Origin: WHSV01 sp050694055 | Lineage (GTDB): Bacteria; Actinomycetota; CADDZG01; WHSQ01 | Reading direction: 5' to 3' | NCBI GenBank assembly: GCA_050694055.1 | Contig: JBOGWX010000053.1 | Span: 1-64,000 of the forward strand | Length of the DNA: 64,000 nt | Shown: positions 44,152 through 52,063 of the stretch, in pieces | Position numbering within the stretch: position 1 is the stretch's first letter | Layout: each line of letters starts with the position of its first letter | Made by a program: the position numbers and the translations under genes | The notes under the pieces: model-generated | The model's database searches: none | The model's input: the letters and a program-made list of their open reading frames with translations, nothing else | Told to the model about the DNA's origin: nothing

Positions 44152-44782
44152 GCGACCGGAGTTGCGCTCGGCGGACGGCCTGCGGCTGGAGGCTGAGCTG
44201 TCCATCCCCGAAGAGGCGCGCGCCGCACTGGTCTTCTGTCACCCCCATCCCCAGATGGGCGGAACGATGAACGCTCCGCTCCTGATGGCGGTCACAGAGG
44301 AGCTTGTCGAGCGATCCTGGGTGGTGCTTCGCTTCAACTTCCGGGGTATCGGCGAGTCCGAGGGCGAGGCGACGACCGGCAGTGCCGAGGTGGCCGACGC
44401 CGAGGGAGCGGTTGCACTCCTGCGGGAGCGCTTCGCCCGGCTGCCGGTGGCCATCGCGGGATGGTCGTTCGGTGCCGCGGTCGCGACGAGAGTGGCGGCG
44501 AACGACAATCGGCTCGCGGCGCTGGTCGCCATCGCCCCCTCCGTCGAGGAGAAGCCGGGTATCACCGACGGGCTGCCGGATGCGGAGAAGGTCGACCTCG
44601 AGATCCCGGCGCTGGTGCTGTGCGCGGTCAACGATGAGCTCGTCAACCTGGAGTCGGCCCGCCGGTGGGCGGAGGTCGCCCAGACCGAGTGGTACGCCAT
44701 GGAGGGGGCCAACCACTTCTTCTGGGCCAAGTACGACGAACTCGCCGTCGTCGTAGCGGACTTTCTCGACGCCGAGGTCTAG
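44141..44782 (+). CDS. alpha/beta-hydrolase, COG2945-like
   Basis: This 213-residue compact alpha/beta-hydrolase opens with FCHPHPQMGGTMNAPLL and contains LRFNFRGIGESEG, which resemble the COG2945 group of predicted hydrolases. The nucleophile elbow GWSFG is at residues 107-111 (Ser109). Asp in VNDELV and His in ANHFFW complete a likely triad. The substrate is unknown. It overlaps the HIT gene and its TAG shares CTAG (44779-44782) with the convergent RNA methyltransferase. Confidence 0.85.
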   Translation: MKSERPELRSADGLRLEAELSIPEEARAALVFCHPHPQMGGTMNAPLLMAVTEELVERSWVVLRFNFRGIGESEGEATTGSAEVADAEGAVALLRERFARLPVAIAGWSFGAAVATRVAANDNRLAALVAIAPSVEEKPGITDGLPDAEKVDLEIPALVLCAVNDELVNLESARRWAEVAQTEWYAMEGANHFFWAKYDELAVVVADFLDAEV

Positions 44783-45603
44783 CTCACGCCGCTCCCCGGC
44801 GGGCTCTCCGGTCGAGTGGCTTCGTAGGTGAGAATTCCCACCGCAACGGCCAGATTCAAGGACGTCGCGGTCCCGTACATCGGTATGCGAACGGCGACGT
44901 CCCCCTCGTCGAGAAGCCCGGCGTCGAGCCCGTGGCCCTCGCTTCCGAACAGCAGGAGCGCGGGCTTCGAATAGGTCGTTGACCAGTGCTCGATTTCGGT
45001 GTGAGCGGTCGTGGTGACGATGGTCAACCCGTGGTCGCGGGCCCAGGTGATCACATCGTGAGGATCCGCGACGACGACGAGCGGGATCGTGAAGACGGTC
45101 CCCATGGACGACTTGAGCGCACTCGGATGCCAGAAGTCCGTGGCCTCACCGAGCGCGATGACGCCCGCCGCTCCGGCGGCGTCCGCGGTCCGAACGATGG
45201 TGCCGAGGTTTCCGGGACTGCCGATCTCGTGCAGAGCGATGAACACGGAGTCGGGCTCGACGACGAGGTCCCTCAAGCGGAAAGTGCGCGCGTGCGCTAT
45301 GGCCGCCAGTCCCACGGGATGCTCTCGCTCCGACAGCGTTGCGAATGCTTCGGGTGTCACCGCCACGACTCGAGTCGAGTTTTCTGCTCGTCGAACGAGA
45401 TCCAGAGCCCGGTCACTGGTCAGGAGCCCAGGGCTGTAGAGGACGACCTCGACATCGGCGTGCTCGAGCGCCTGCCATGTCGGAGCGATGCCCTCCACGA
45501 GGAAGACTCCCTCTGCATCGCGATGCTTACGCAGGCGCAGCTTGCGGGCCCGCTTCAACAACGGGTTGGCGGGACTGGCGATGGGTTCCTTGTCTGCTCC
45601 CAA
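44779..45603 (-). CDS. TrmH/SpoU-family RNA 2'-O-methyltransferase
   Basis: This SPOUT-class methyltransferase has an N-terminal substrate-binding domain (ANPLLKRARKLRLRKHRD) and the knotted SAM domain with motifs HEIGSPGNLGTIVRTADA, LKSSMGTVF and LLFGSEGHGLDAGLL. It probably modifies 23S rRNA or tRNA ribose. I favour TTG 45601-45603 (AGGA upstream), giving 274 residues; the open frame extends to 45675, but that start lies inside a terminator hairpin. The start remains uncertain. Confidence 0.88.
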   Translation of the reverse strand: MGADKEPIASPANPLLKRARKLRLRKHRDAEGVFLVEGIAPTWQALEHADVEVVLYSPGLLTSDRALDLVRRAENSTRVVAVTPEAFATLSEREHPVGLAAIAHARTFRLRDLVVEPDSVFIALHEIGSPGNLGTIVRTADAAGAAGVIALGEATDFWHPSALKSSMGTVFTIPLVVVADPHDVITWARDHGLTIVTTTAHTEIEHWSTTYSKPALLLFGSEGHGLDAGLLDEGDVAVRIPMYGTATSLNLAVAVGILTYEATRPESPPGSGVS

Positions 45604-45671
45604 CCAAGTGTCCTGAGTCAGAGCTGCGCCGGCATACGCGGCCAGGCTATCGAGGATCCGACCCGGAAGAG

Positions 45672-45704
45672 ACAAGGGACGCCGCTGTTAGCGGCGTCCC
45701 TTGT
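45672..45704. terminator. hairpin terminator after the LVIVD-repeat gene
   Basis: ACAAGGGACGCCGC (45672-45685) and GCGGCGTCCCTTGT (45691-45704) form a perfect 14-bp stem with a 5-nt loop. It lies 18 bp downstream of the minus-strand LVIVD gene stop. There is no clear T-run, as is common in high-GC actinobacteria. Confidence 0.7.
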
Positions 45705-45722
45705 GCGTCACGATTCGAACTG

Positions 45723-47072
45723 CTAGTTCCCGGCTGCGCCAACGCGTGGGCGGAGGACGAACAGACCTCGGTCCATGCTGCTGACGGCAACGATCTTCCT
45801 GTGGCGGAAGTACGGGTAGTTGCTCCAGGTGCCGCCCTCGAACGTCGGGTTGTCGTTCTCCGGATACACGTCGAAGAACCCGACCTCGGAGAGCTCCGGC
45901 ACGTCCACGTTGCTGCTGTCGAGGACGCGCAGGCCCGAGGTGTAGTTGGACTGGTAGGTGAATCGACCCTCGGTGTAGAGGTTGTGGTCGATCGACGTCG
46001 TGTCGTTCTGCCACTCCAGTGTCATCTCCGGGTTCTCGAGATCACTCACGTCCCAGACCCGGGTCGTCGTGTTCAACCCGCGACGGACCTCGTCGAGCTC
46101 GTCGCCATGGAGGAAGAACTCCTGACCGGGAGCCAGCCACCCTTGGTGGCTGTAACCATCGTTCGGGTACTCCATGCGTGCAAGGGGAACGGGGTTCTCC
46201 TTGTCGGTGACGTCGACGATCGACAGAGCGTTTGCGATCCCGTCCGGATCGTCGTGGTGAGGCTCCGCGTTGGAGTTGAAGCAGATCTCCCTGGCGCGGT
46301 AGTCGCGATCCGGCCCCCCATAGATGACGCACTGGGTGTCGTGGATGTAGCCGTGCTCGTCGAAGCAGCCGGCGAAGGTGGGGTTGGTCGGGTCGCCGAT
46401 GTCGACCATGTGCAAGCCACCCTCACAGGTGTTGGTACCGACGGCGTACGCATACCCGCTGCGGGTGTTGATGTTGAGGTTGTGCGAGTTCGAGAATCCA
46501 GGGTAGTGAGCCGTCTCGGTGAAGATCACCGGCGGACCCTCGACGCCCCGGACCTCGGTAAGGTCGAAGACCTGCATACCGTGACCCGTTTGCTCCGAGC
46601 CCACGAACATGTGGTCGTCGTAGACCTTGATGTCCCGCCAGAACGGACGGTTCGGGTCGAGCGTGTGCGCCGGAAGCGTCCCCACGACGTCGGGGCGCTT
46701 GGGATCGCTGATGTCTACGATCACCGTCCCCTCGGTCCCGCCGATGAGGGCGTAGTCCTTCCTATTCGTCGGATCCGTCCAGCCCCAGATGTCGTTGACG
46801 AAAGAAAGTCCGAGTTCCTCGAGCGGAACGCGACTCATCATGTCGACGCGCTCGCACGGATAGATGTCCGCCATGCCGTCCACGCAAGGCGCGAAGCTGT
46901 CCGGCTGGTTGCTGCGATCGGACGCGTTGGACGCCGCATCCTCGAAGTCATCCTCCTGCTCCTGCGCGGGAAACGGCGCCTGGAAGTTGCCGTGGCCGGC
47001 AAAAGACGGAGCCAGGAATCCCAGGCTGGTCACTACCATCGTCAGCGCGAGCAGCGCCGATCGAACTCGCAT
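45723..47072 (-). CDS. secreted LVIVD-repeat / choice-of-anchor-B-like protein
   Basis: This 449-residue exported protein has a signal peptide at residues 1-25 (ALLALTMVVTSLGFLAPSFA). Beta-propeller-like LVIVD repeats follow (GTVIVDISDPKRPDVVG, GLHMVDIGDPTNPTFAG, ALSIVDVTDKENPVPLA, RVWDVSDLENPEMTL, GLRVLDSSNVDVPEL). Such proteins lie on the cell surface or are released; the function is unknown. The ATG at 47070-47072 follows a G-rich ribosome site. The segment between the signal and the first repeat is acidic and low-complexity. Confidence 0.85.
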   Translation of the reverse strand: MRVRSALLALTMVVTSLGFLAPSFAGHGNFQAPFPAQEQEDDFEDAASNASDRSNQPDSFAPCVDGMADIYPCERVDMMSRVPLEELGLSFVNDIWGWTDPTNRKDYALIGGTEGTVIVDISDPKRPDVVGTLPAHTLDPNRPFWRDIKVYDDHMFVGSEQTGHGMQVFDLTEVRGVEGPPVIFTETAHYPGFSNSHNLNINTRSGYAYAVGTNTCEGGLHMVDIGDPTNPTFAGCFDEHGYIHDTQCVIYGGPDRDYRAREICFNSNAEPHHDDPDGIANALSIVDVTDKENPVPLARMEYPNDGYSHQGWLAPGQEFFLHGDELDEVRRGLNTTTRVWDVSDLENPEMTLEWQNDTTSIDHNLYTEGRFTYQSNYTSGLRVLDSSNVDVPELSEVGFFDVYPENDNPTFEGGTWSNYPYFRHRKIVAVSSMDRGLFVLRPRVGAAGN

Positions 47073-47209
47073 AAAAGCCCCCCTTTGGGCTAGGTGGCCG
47101 CACCCCTCGGCAGCCCGAATTCCGCATACTAGAGGCTTTCCTTCCCCCCGCCGGCAAGCCGCTCGCTCTGCTGGCCGGCGTCTCCACCCCTGCTCCTCGG
47201 GCCGACGCC

Positions 47210-47611
47210 TTAGGCGTCGGGAGCGAGCCGCGCGAAGAACTCCGCGCAGCGGGTCGCCTCGGAGTGCTCGCCGATCTCCGCCGCCGCGACACCCAGTCCT
47301 CGCAGCGAGCGAAGGAAGCCACGGTTCGGCTCGTGCGCCCAGGGGACCCGGCCGCTCCCACGCCAGCCCGCCCGGCGAATGCGGTCGAGCCCGCGGTGGT
47401 AGCCGACGCGAAAATAGGCGTAAGCCTCGACGTTTCGGCCCCCGTCCAAGGCGGACTCGCCGAGGGCGGCCCAGGCCGTCAGGCACTCCGGATACCTGCC
47501 GGCCACCGACGCGCGCGCGTCGAAGGACTCGGCTGCGGCCAGCGCTTCGAGCGACCCCCGGGGTTCTTCGATGGTCGTCTTTGCGGGTTCCGTTATAGGG
47601 AGCTCGGGCAT
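47210..47611 (-). CDS. DUF3151 family protein
   Basis: This 133-residue cytoplasmic protein is of an actinobacterial family I recognise as DUF3151, marked by RYPECLTAWAALGESAL and AYAYFRVGYHRGLDRIRRAGWRGSG followed by VPWAHEPNRGFLRSL. The helix pairs are TPR-like. The function is unknown. It is a stand-alone minus-strand gene, 63 bp downstream of the Lon-N-domain gene. Confidence 0.8.
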   Translation of the reverse strand: MPELPITEPAKTTIEEPRGSLEALAAAESFDARASVAGRYPECLTAWAALGESALDGGRNVEAYAYFRVGYHRGLDRIRRAGWRGSGRVPWAHEPNRGFLRSLRGLGVAAAEIGEHSEATRCAEFFARLAPDA

Positions 47612-47674
47612 GGCTGCATCGTATTGCCTTACCGCAAGGAAGCCTGCCGCCCGGCCTCGAGCGACCCCCGGTGG

Positions 47675-48286
47675 CTAGAGAGAGTCGACTTTGCCGTTGC
47701 CGGAGGCCCGCTCCCTGATCTCTCTCTGGCGCGTGATCGCGGCCGCCGCCCCGTCGAGCGCCTCGGCCAAGCGCCGTAGCCGTTCGTTCTCGGTGCGCAT
47801 CTCCAGAAGCTCCTGCTTGAACTCGGCGCCGAAGTCGACTTGCGAGGCGACGTCCCACGCGACTTCGTCCCCCGAGATCTCGACTGCGCTCGCGTCCGTG
47901 CCGGCCGCGGTGGCGACTCGCTCGAGCGCGCTCATACAGCCCGCCACGAGCTCGGGATCACCAACCGCTTCGTCATCGGCGAACGGTTGGATCTCCGCGG
48001 TGAGATAAGTGGTGCTCTCGGTTACGCGCGTCACCCTGAAGCGCTCACGTCCCTCCACCACGACGTCCATGCGACCGTCGTCGTAGCGGTTGAGCACCTC
48101 GACGACGCGCGCCGAGGTGCCGACCGTGCGCAGCTCGGTCTCCTCGGCGAGCAGGAGTCCGAACTCCTCGGACTTCTCGAGACACTCTCCGATCAGCTCC
48201 TTGTAGCGGTCCTCGAAGATGTGGAGGGGGACGCGCTCGCCCGGGAGCAACACGACATTGAGAGTAAAGAGGCCGATCTCGCCCAT
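47675..48286 (-). CDS. Lon N-terminal substrate-binding domain protein
   Basis: This 203-residue protein consists of the PUA-like Lon N-domain (residues 1-115: LFTLNVVLLPGERVPLHIFEDRY at the start, EGRERFRVTRV later) followed by a helical region. There is no ATPase or protease domain. Stand-alone versions are common in Actinobacteria and may act as substrate adaptors. It is probably cotranscribed with the upstream DUF169 gene, 26 bp away. Confidence 0.87.
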   Translation of the reverse strand: MGEIGLFTLNVVLLPGERVPLHIFEDRYKELIGECLEKSEEFGLLLAEETELRTVGTSARVVEVLNRYDDGRMDVVVEGRERFRVTRVTESTTYLTAEIQPFADDEAVGDPELVAGCMSALERVATAAGTDASAVEISGDEVAWDVASQVDFGAEFKQELLEMRTENERLRRLAEALDGAAAAITRQREIRERASGNGKVDSL

Positions 48287-48312
48287 GGACCGACCCTATT
48301 CCGACGTTTGCT

Positions 48313-49062
48313 CTACCGGAAGCGCTGCTGGTCGCCGGCCGCGTAGGCGGCGACCGCATCGTCGATCGACTCGGCCCGCCGCAACCTGTCGAGCACCTCG
48401 TCCAGCCGGCGCGCGGGGATGGCACAGGTCATCTCGTGGCCGCCCATCTGGGTGCGAACCCGGCTCAACATGCAACCGATGCTGGCGGCGATAACGTTCT
48501 GCTCCTTGGCAAGGGCGATGATCTGACATTGCGGCTTGCCCTCGAGCGCCATTTCGGGAACCGCGTCGTTCAAGATCATGAGCTGTTTGGGAGTGAGTCT
48601 CAGAAAGACGACGTCGGGGTCCACCGGCGTCTCCGCGAGCGGACCGTAGGTGACGTGCCCGAAGCCTCTCGACACCACTGGAATCTCTCCTACGTCGTCG
48701 ATCCCAACCCAGCGCGACTCGAGCAACGCGGCGACGTCGGAGTTGCCCGCGACGTCCTCGAGTCGAGCGAAGCCGTGGGTCATTCGTCCCACGCTGCAGT
48801 TGCCGTGGTCCTCGGGAACGGTAGTGAAGGTGCGTGCGACCCCCTTCATCCAGAAGACGCAGGAGGCCGCAACCCTGCCCCTGCGACCGTCCTCGGCGGG
48901 CTCGGACATGGGCTCGTCGAACGCCGGGATGCCCTCGGGCGCACGGTCCGAAAAGCTGATCGCGAGCGGCTGCACCTCCAGCTTCAGCAAGGTGGTCAAC
49001 TCCGCGGCAATACTTCTGTAGTCGTCTCGCACATCGCTCCTTCGCGCTAGTGGCTTGTTCAT
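48313..49062 (-). CDS. DUF169 family protein
   Basis: This 249-residue protein is of the DUF169 family, uncharacterised and frequent in anaerobes. Conserved cysteines occur in VAASCVFWMKG, HGNCSVGRM and ASIGCMLSR. The ATG at 49060-49062 overlaps the TGA that ends the extended radical SAM selenoprotein (TGATG), which argues for translational coupling. An alternative GTG at 49032 has AAGGAG upstream and would give 239 residues. The context suggests a functional partner of the radical SAM enzyme. Confidence 0.75.
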   Translation of the reverse strand: MNKPLARRSDVRDDYRSIAAELTTLLKLEVQPLAISFSDRAPEGIPAFDEPMSEPAEDGRRGRVAASCVFWMKGVARTFTTVPEDHGNCSVGRMTHGFARLEDVAGNSDVAALLESRWVGIDDVGEIPVVSRGFGHVTYGPLAETPVDPDVVFLRLTPKQLMILNDAVPEMALEGKPQCQIIALAKEQNVIAASIGCMLSRVRTQMGGHEMTCAIPARRLDEVLDRLRRAESIDDAVAAYAAGDQQRFR

Positions 49063-50462
49063 CAAAGAGCGCCGAACTGGCCCTCGGTCGGCTCCGCTCA
49101 GCAGAACCACGGCTCGGTCAGCCGTGGCCTCCCCTCCACGGACCCGACTTCGATGGGGTCGGCCGGCGTTTCGTCATCGGCTCCGGCGACGTCCATGACC
49201 ACTCGGTAGATCTCGAGAAAGGTAGCGCCGGGAGGATCGCCCGAGTCGGTCGCGTGCTCGACGATCCGCGCTAGTTTGCGCTGCAGATAGTCAATCGCCT
49301 CATCCTCCGACCGCCAGGTGTAGGTCAGGTGCTCGGGGTCGTAGGGACCGAGATAGGGCTGCAGGTCGGGATGGGAGAGCAACAGCGACCCCTCCGGGAG
49401 CAGCAGACGTATCGCATACTGGACGACGTCGACGTTGGCGATCAGGTCCTGGGCGACGACGAAGTTCAGCAGGTCGGCCATGTCACGCCGCGTGGTCCAC
49501 GGAGTGAACGGCAGGAACGAGGGCCGAATCTCGATCCCGTGCGCGCGCAGAAGCCGGATCGCCTCGATCGCCTGCGCGGTCGTATGGCCCTTGTCCAGCC
49601 GTTCGAGGATGACGTCGTTGGTCGTCTCCAGGGCGCACACCACGAACAGGCAGCCGCTCTCGGCCATCTCGGCCCATAGGTCCCGCCGTTCGAGCACGTG
49701 CTCCACCTTCGTGGTGATGTCGAACGTGAGGTGCGGCCAGCGCTCGTGCAGCGCGCGCACGATTCGCAGGGAGTGGCGCCACCCGTTCAGGAAATCGGGG
49801 TCGCCGAAGGTGATGTGCTCGGCCCCCATATCAACCAGTTGGTCGATGTCGGCAATCACTACGTCCGCGGGCACGAGACGAATCCGCCCGCCGTAGACGA
49901 CCGGTACCGGGCAGTGACGACACTCGTGCGCGCATCCGTGACTCGCCTCGACATAGCCGACCATGCGCTCGCCTCCATCCATTGCCAGATGCGCATAGCC
50001 GTCCAATCCCGGAAGCAGGTCACGCGCGGGGCGAACGAACGGGTCGTGACCGAGTTGGATGAGCTCTTCCTCCGAGCCCGCGTCCGCGTGGGCTCCCCGT
50101 GCGAGCCGGTCCACCCAGGCGCCCAGACCTTGTTCGTACTCGCCCGCTATGACCCTGTCGGCGCGCATGCCGACCGTCGCGTCCCGACCGACGGGCGCGT
50201 AAAGTCCGTAGAAGCAGACGGGGAGCTCGGGCCGTTGAGACTTGATCAGCTCGGCAGCCTTGATGCCCAGGCGCATCGCCGTGTGCATCGGTACCGAGAT
50301 GCCGGCCGCGTGCGCCCACGCCACCGCCTCCGCGTCGAGCTTCTCAATCGAGAGGTCGAGGCAACGCACCTCGTGCCCGGCCTCCCTCAGCGCTCCTGCC
50401 GGAGACGCGACGTGCAAAGGCTGGTGTCCGAGCTCGTAGGTAGACAGCAGGAGGACTCGCAT
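49062..50462 (-). CDS. CUAEP-tail radical SAM selenoprotein
   Basis: This radical SAM protein has an N-terminal cobalamin-binding-like Rossmann domain (about residues 1-140) and a CxxxCxxC motif (Cys177, Cys181, Cys184 in HGCAHECRHC). The frame reaches TGA at 49098-49100 after TEPWFC. Reading that TGA as selenocysteine gives C-U-A-E-P, then eight residues to a TGA at 49062-49064. I recall a family described as CUAEP/CCAEP-tail radical SAM (seleno)proteins, which fits exactly. Sec would be residue 455 of 466. A SECIS-like hairpin follows. Conventional annotation would stop at 49098. The substrate is unknown. Confidence 0.85.
49067..49099 (-). promoter_or_regulatory. putative bacterial SECIS hairpin
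   Basis: In the mRNA, GAGC (beginning inside the UGA) pairs with GCUC, then a 3-nt bulge GGA, then GCCGA pairs with UCGGC, closing a 12-nt loop. It sits immediately 3' of the UGA, where bacterial SECIS elements lie. A separate 7-bp hairpin CCACGGC/GCCGTGG lies just 5' of the UGA. Folding is by eye. Confidence 0.5.
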
Positions 50463-50545
50463 CACCTCAAGGTTAGCCGCATGCCTTCACCGTCTCGTCT
50501 CTCGGCGGGCCTCCGGAAAGCACCCGAGCACTTAGTCTGACGAGG

Positions 50546-51442
50546 GTGAAGGCCCGCACCGTCTCCATCGACGTCCCCCTCGACCTTCGGCTGACTCTGC
50601 GAGTGCTCCGTGAGGGGGCGGGTGATCCCTGTCTGCGACTCACGCCCACCGAGGCGCTGCGGACCACTCGCACCCCCGACGGACTCGCGACGCTGCACCT
50701 CGCGTTGAGCGGGACCCGGCTCGAGGGGCGCGCCTGGGGGCCGGGGGCCGGGTGGCTGCTGGAGCACCTCGACGACCTCGTGGGTCTTCACGACGACGGC
50801 GGCAACCTGCGGCCTGCTCACCGGCTCGTGCGGGAGCTGCACCTGCGACTGGCCGGCATGAGGCTGGGCCGGACCCTGCGGGTCTTCGAGGCGCTCCTCC
50901 CGGCGATCCTCGGGCAGCGGGTCACCGGAGAGGAGGCTACTCGCTCGTATCGTGCCCTCGTCCGCCGTTACGGCGATCCCGCGCCGGGGCCGATCCCGCT
51001 CATGGCGCCGCCCTCGCCCGAGCTGCTCGCCGGGCTCGGCTACTACGAGCTCCACCCGCTCGGCATCGAGCGCAGGCGAGCCGGGACGATTCTGCGCGCG
51101 GCGGCCGAGGCTCCCCGGCTGGAGCGGCTCGTCGAGACCGACGCCACCGCCGCGCGGCGACGTCTCGAGGCGATTGCGGGGGTCGGCGCGTGGACCTCGG
51201 CACACGTGGCTCGTACGGCCCTGGGGGATCCCGACGCCGTGGTGGTGGGCGACTGGAACCTGCCCCACACGGTGGCTTACGCGCTGGCCGGAGAGGAGCG
51301 CGCCACCGATGAGCGGATGCTCGAGCTGCTCGCTCCCTACGCGGGCCAGCGCGGCCGGGTGCAACGACTCATCGCTACCGGCTGCGGGTGGGCCCCCAGG
51401 CGCGGGCCGAAGCACCGGATGCGCAACTTCGCAAGGACCTGA
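50546..51442 (+). CDS. DNA-3-methyladenine glycosylase (AlkA-type HhH glycosylase)
   Basis: This 298-residue base-excision enzyme has an N-terminal AlkA_N-like domain (residues 1-105) and an HhH-GPD domain. The latter includes VFEALLPAILGQRVTGEEA, the helix-hairpin-helix LEAIAGVGAWTSAHVA and the downstream catalytic aspartate region (DAVVVGDWNLP). The start is GTG 50546. The last 27 codons lie inside the left copy of a 99-bp direct repeat whose second copy is 12 kb away. The original neighbour was probably the cyclic-nucleotide-binding gene now at 63371. Confidence 0.9.
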   Translation: MKARTVSIDVPLDLRLTLRVLREGAGDPCLRLTPTEALRTTRTPDGLATLHLALSGTRLEGRAWGPGAGWLLEHLDDLVGLHDDGGNLRPAHRLVRELHLRLAGMRLGRTLRVFEALLPAILGQRVTGEEATRSYRALVRRYGDPAPGPIPLMAPPSPELLAGLGYYELHPLGIERRRAGTILRAAAEAPRLERLVETDATAARRRLEAIAGVGAWTSAHVARTALGDPDAVVVGDWNLPHTVAYALAGEERATDERMLELLAPYAGQRGRVQRLIATGCGWAPRRGPKHRMRNFART

Positions 51443-51460
51443 TCCGTCCGCTCAGGAGCC
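51362..51460. repeat. direct repeat, left copy (island boundary)
   Basis: This 99-bp stretch is 96/99 identical to 63281-63379 in the same orientation (mismatches at 51367, 51401 and 51414 by my alignment). It covers the 3' end of the glycosylase gene and the end of the ancestral convergent gene, including its stop triplet at 51452-51454. Confidence 0.9.
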
Positions 51461-51699
51461 GTCCTTCATCGGCCCAAAGCGGAAGTCACCAACCGTAGAA
51501 GCAACGGAACCTGCGCGAGGCTCGCCCTCGACGACTTGTGGAGGCACGGATGGCGAACTCTCGTCGTAGTCGTGGATGGCCACTAATAGCGCCGGAGACA
51601 GGCTCACGAGTGCCAAAGTACGACCAGGAACAGGGCCGTCGCAAGGAACCCCGTAACGAATCTGCGCGGGTAGTAGCCGAAGGGAGTGCTAGCCAGCAT
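51452..51699 (-). pseudogene. truncated third toxin-like module with membrane anchor
   Basis: An ATG at 51697-51699 inside the end of the preceding immunity gene opens a frame encoding a membrane segment (RRFVTGFLATALFLVVL). It stops at a TGA near 51604; restoring one G in the TTTGG run would join it to a second frame (ALVSLSPALLVAIHDYDESS onward) that ends in FGPMKDGS at the repeat. The layout matches the two upstream modules: start overlapping an immunity gene, membrane anchor, acidic linker. The toxin domain is missing, cut off by the repeat. Confidence 0.4.
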
Positions 51700-52063
51700 T
51701 GCTTTCTTTGCCCTCGGGTGCAGCAAGTCGCCCAATGATGCGATTGATTCGCGACCAGTCATAGGGTGCCTCGTGATCTGTTCGTTCCTCGGCTTCGGTC
51801 TGAAGCTCGCGAAGAATAGGAAGCGCCTCCACGATCCCAAACTCGTCGACGAGCGCCAAAGCATCGAACTGTTGGCGCGGCTCGGGCGACCGGAGCCATT
51901 CGCATATCACCTGTCGAGCAACAAGCTGCTTCTGGGCGTCGAACCTCCGATAGAGCTTCATCAGTTCCATCAAGGCTCCATGGGACTCCTTCCTGTCCAT
52001 GAACTCACGATCGACCCGGAACCAGTAGTCATTCATCTCACGCCGGAAGTCGTCGACGTTCAT
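51689..52063 (-). CDS. probable immunity protein for the adjacent toxin module
   Basis: This 124-residue, all-alpha-looking cytoplasmic protein (LMELMKLYRRFDAQKQLVARQV, FDALALVDEFGIVEALPILRE) resembles small helical immunity proteins. It has no signal or membrane segment. The ATG overlaps the stop of the upstream ART-like toxin gene (ATGA at 52060-52063), the arrangement expected of a toxin-immunity pair. The family is not recognised; the role is inferred from position. GC is lower than in the chromosome backbone. Confidence 0.6.
   Translation of the reverse strand: MNVDDFRREMNDYWFRVDREFMDRKESHGALMELMKLYRRFDAQKQLVARQVICEWLRSPEPRQQFDALALVDEFGIVEALPILRELQTEAEERTDHEAPYDWSRINRIIGRLAAPEGKESNAG

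Noticed and set aside
45604..45675. N-terminal extension of the RNA methyltransferase to 45675
   Set aside because: Its TTG start falls inside the stem of a perfect 14-bp hairpin that terminates the upstream gene.
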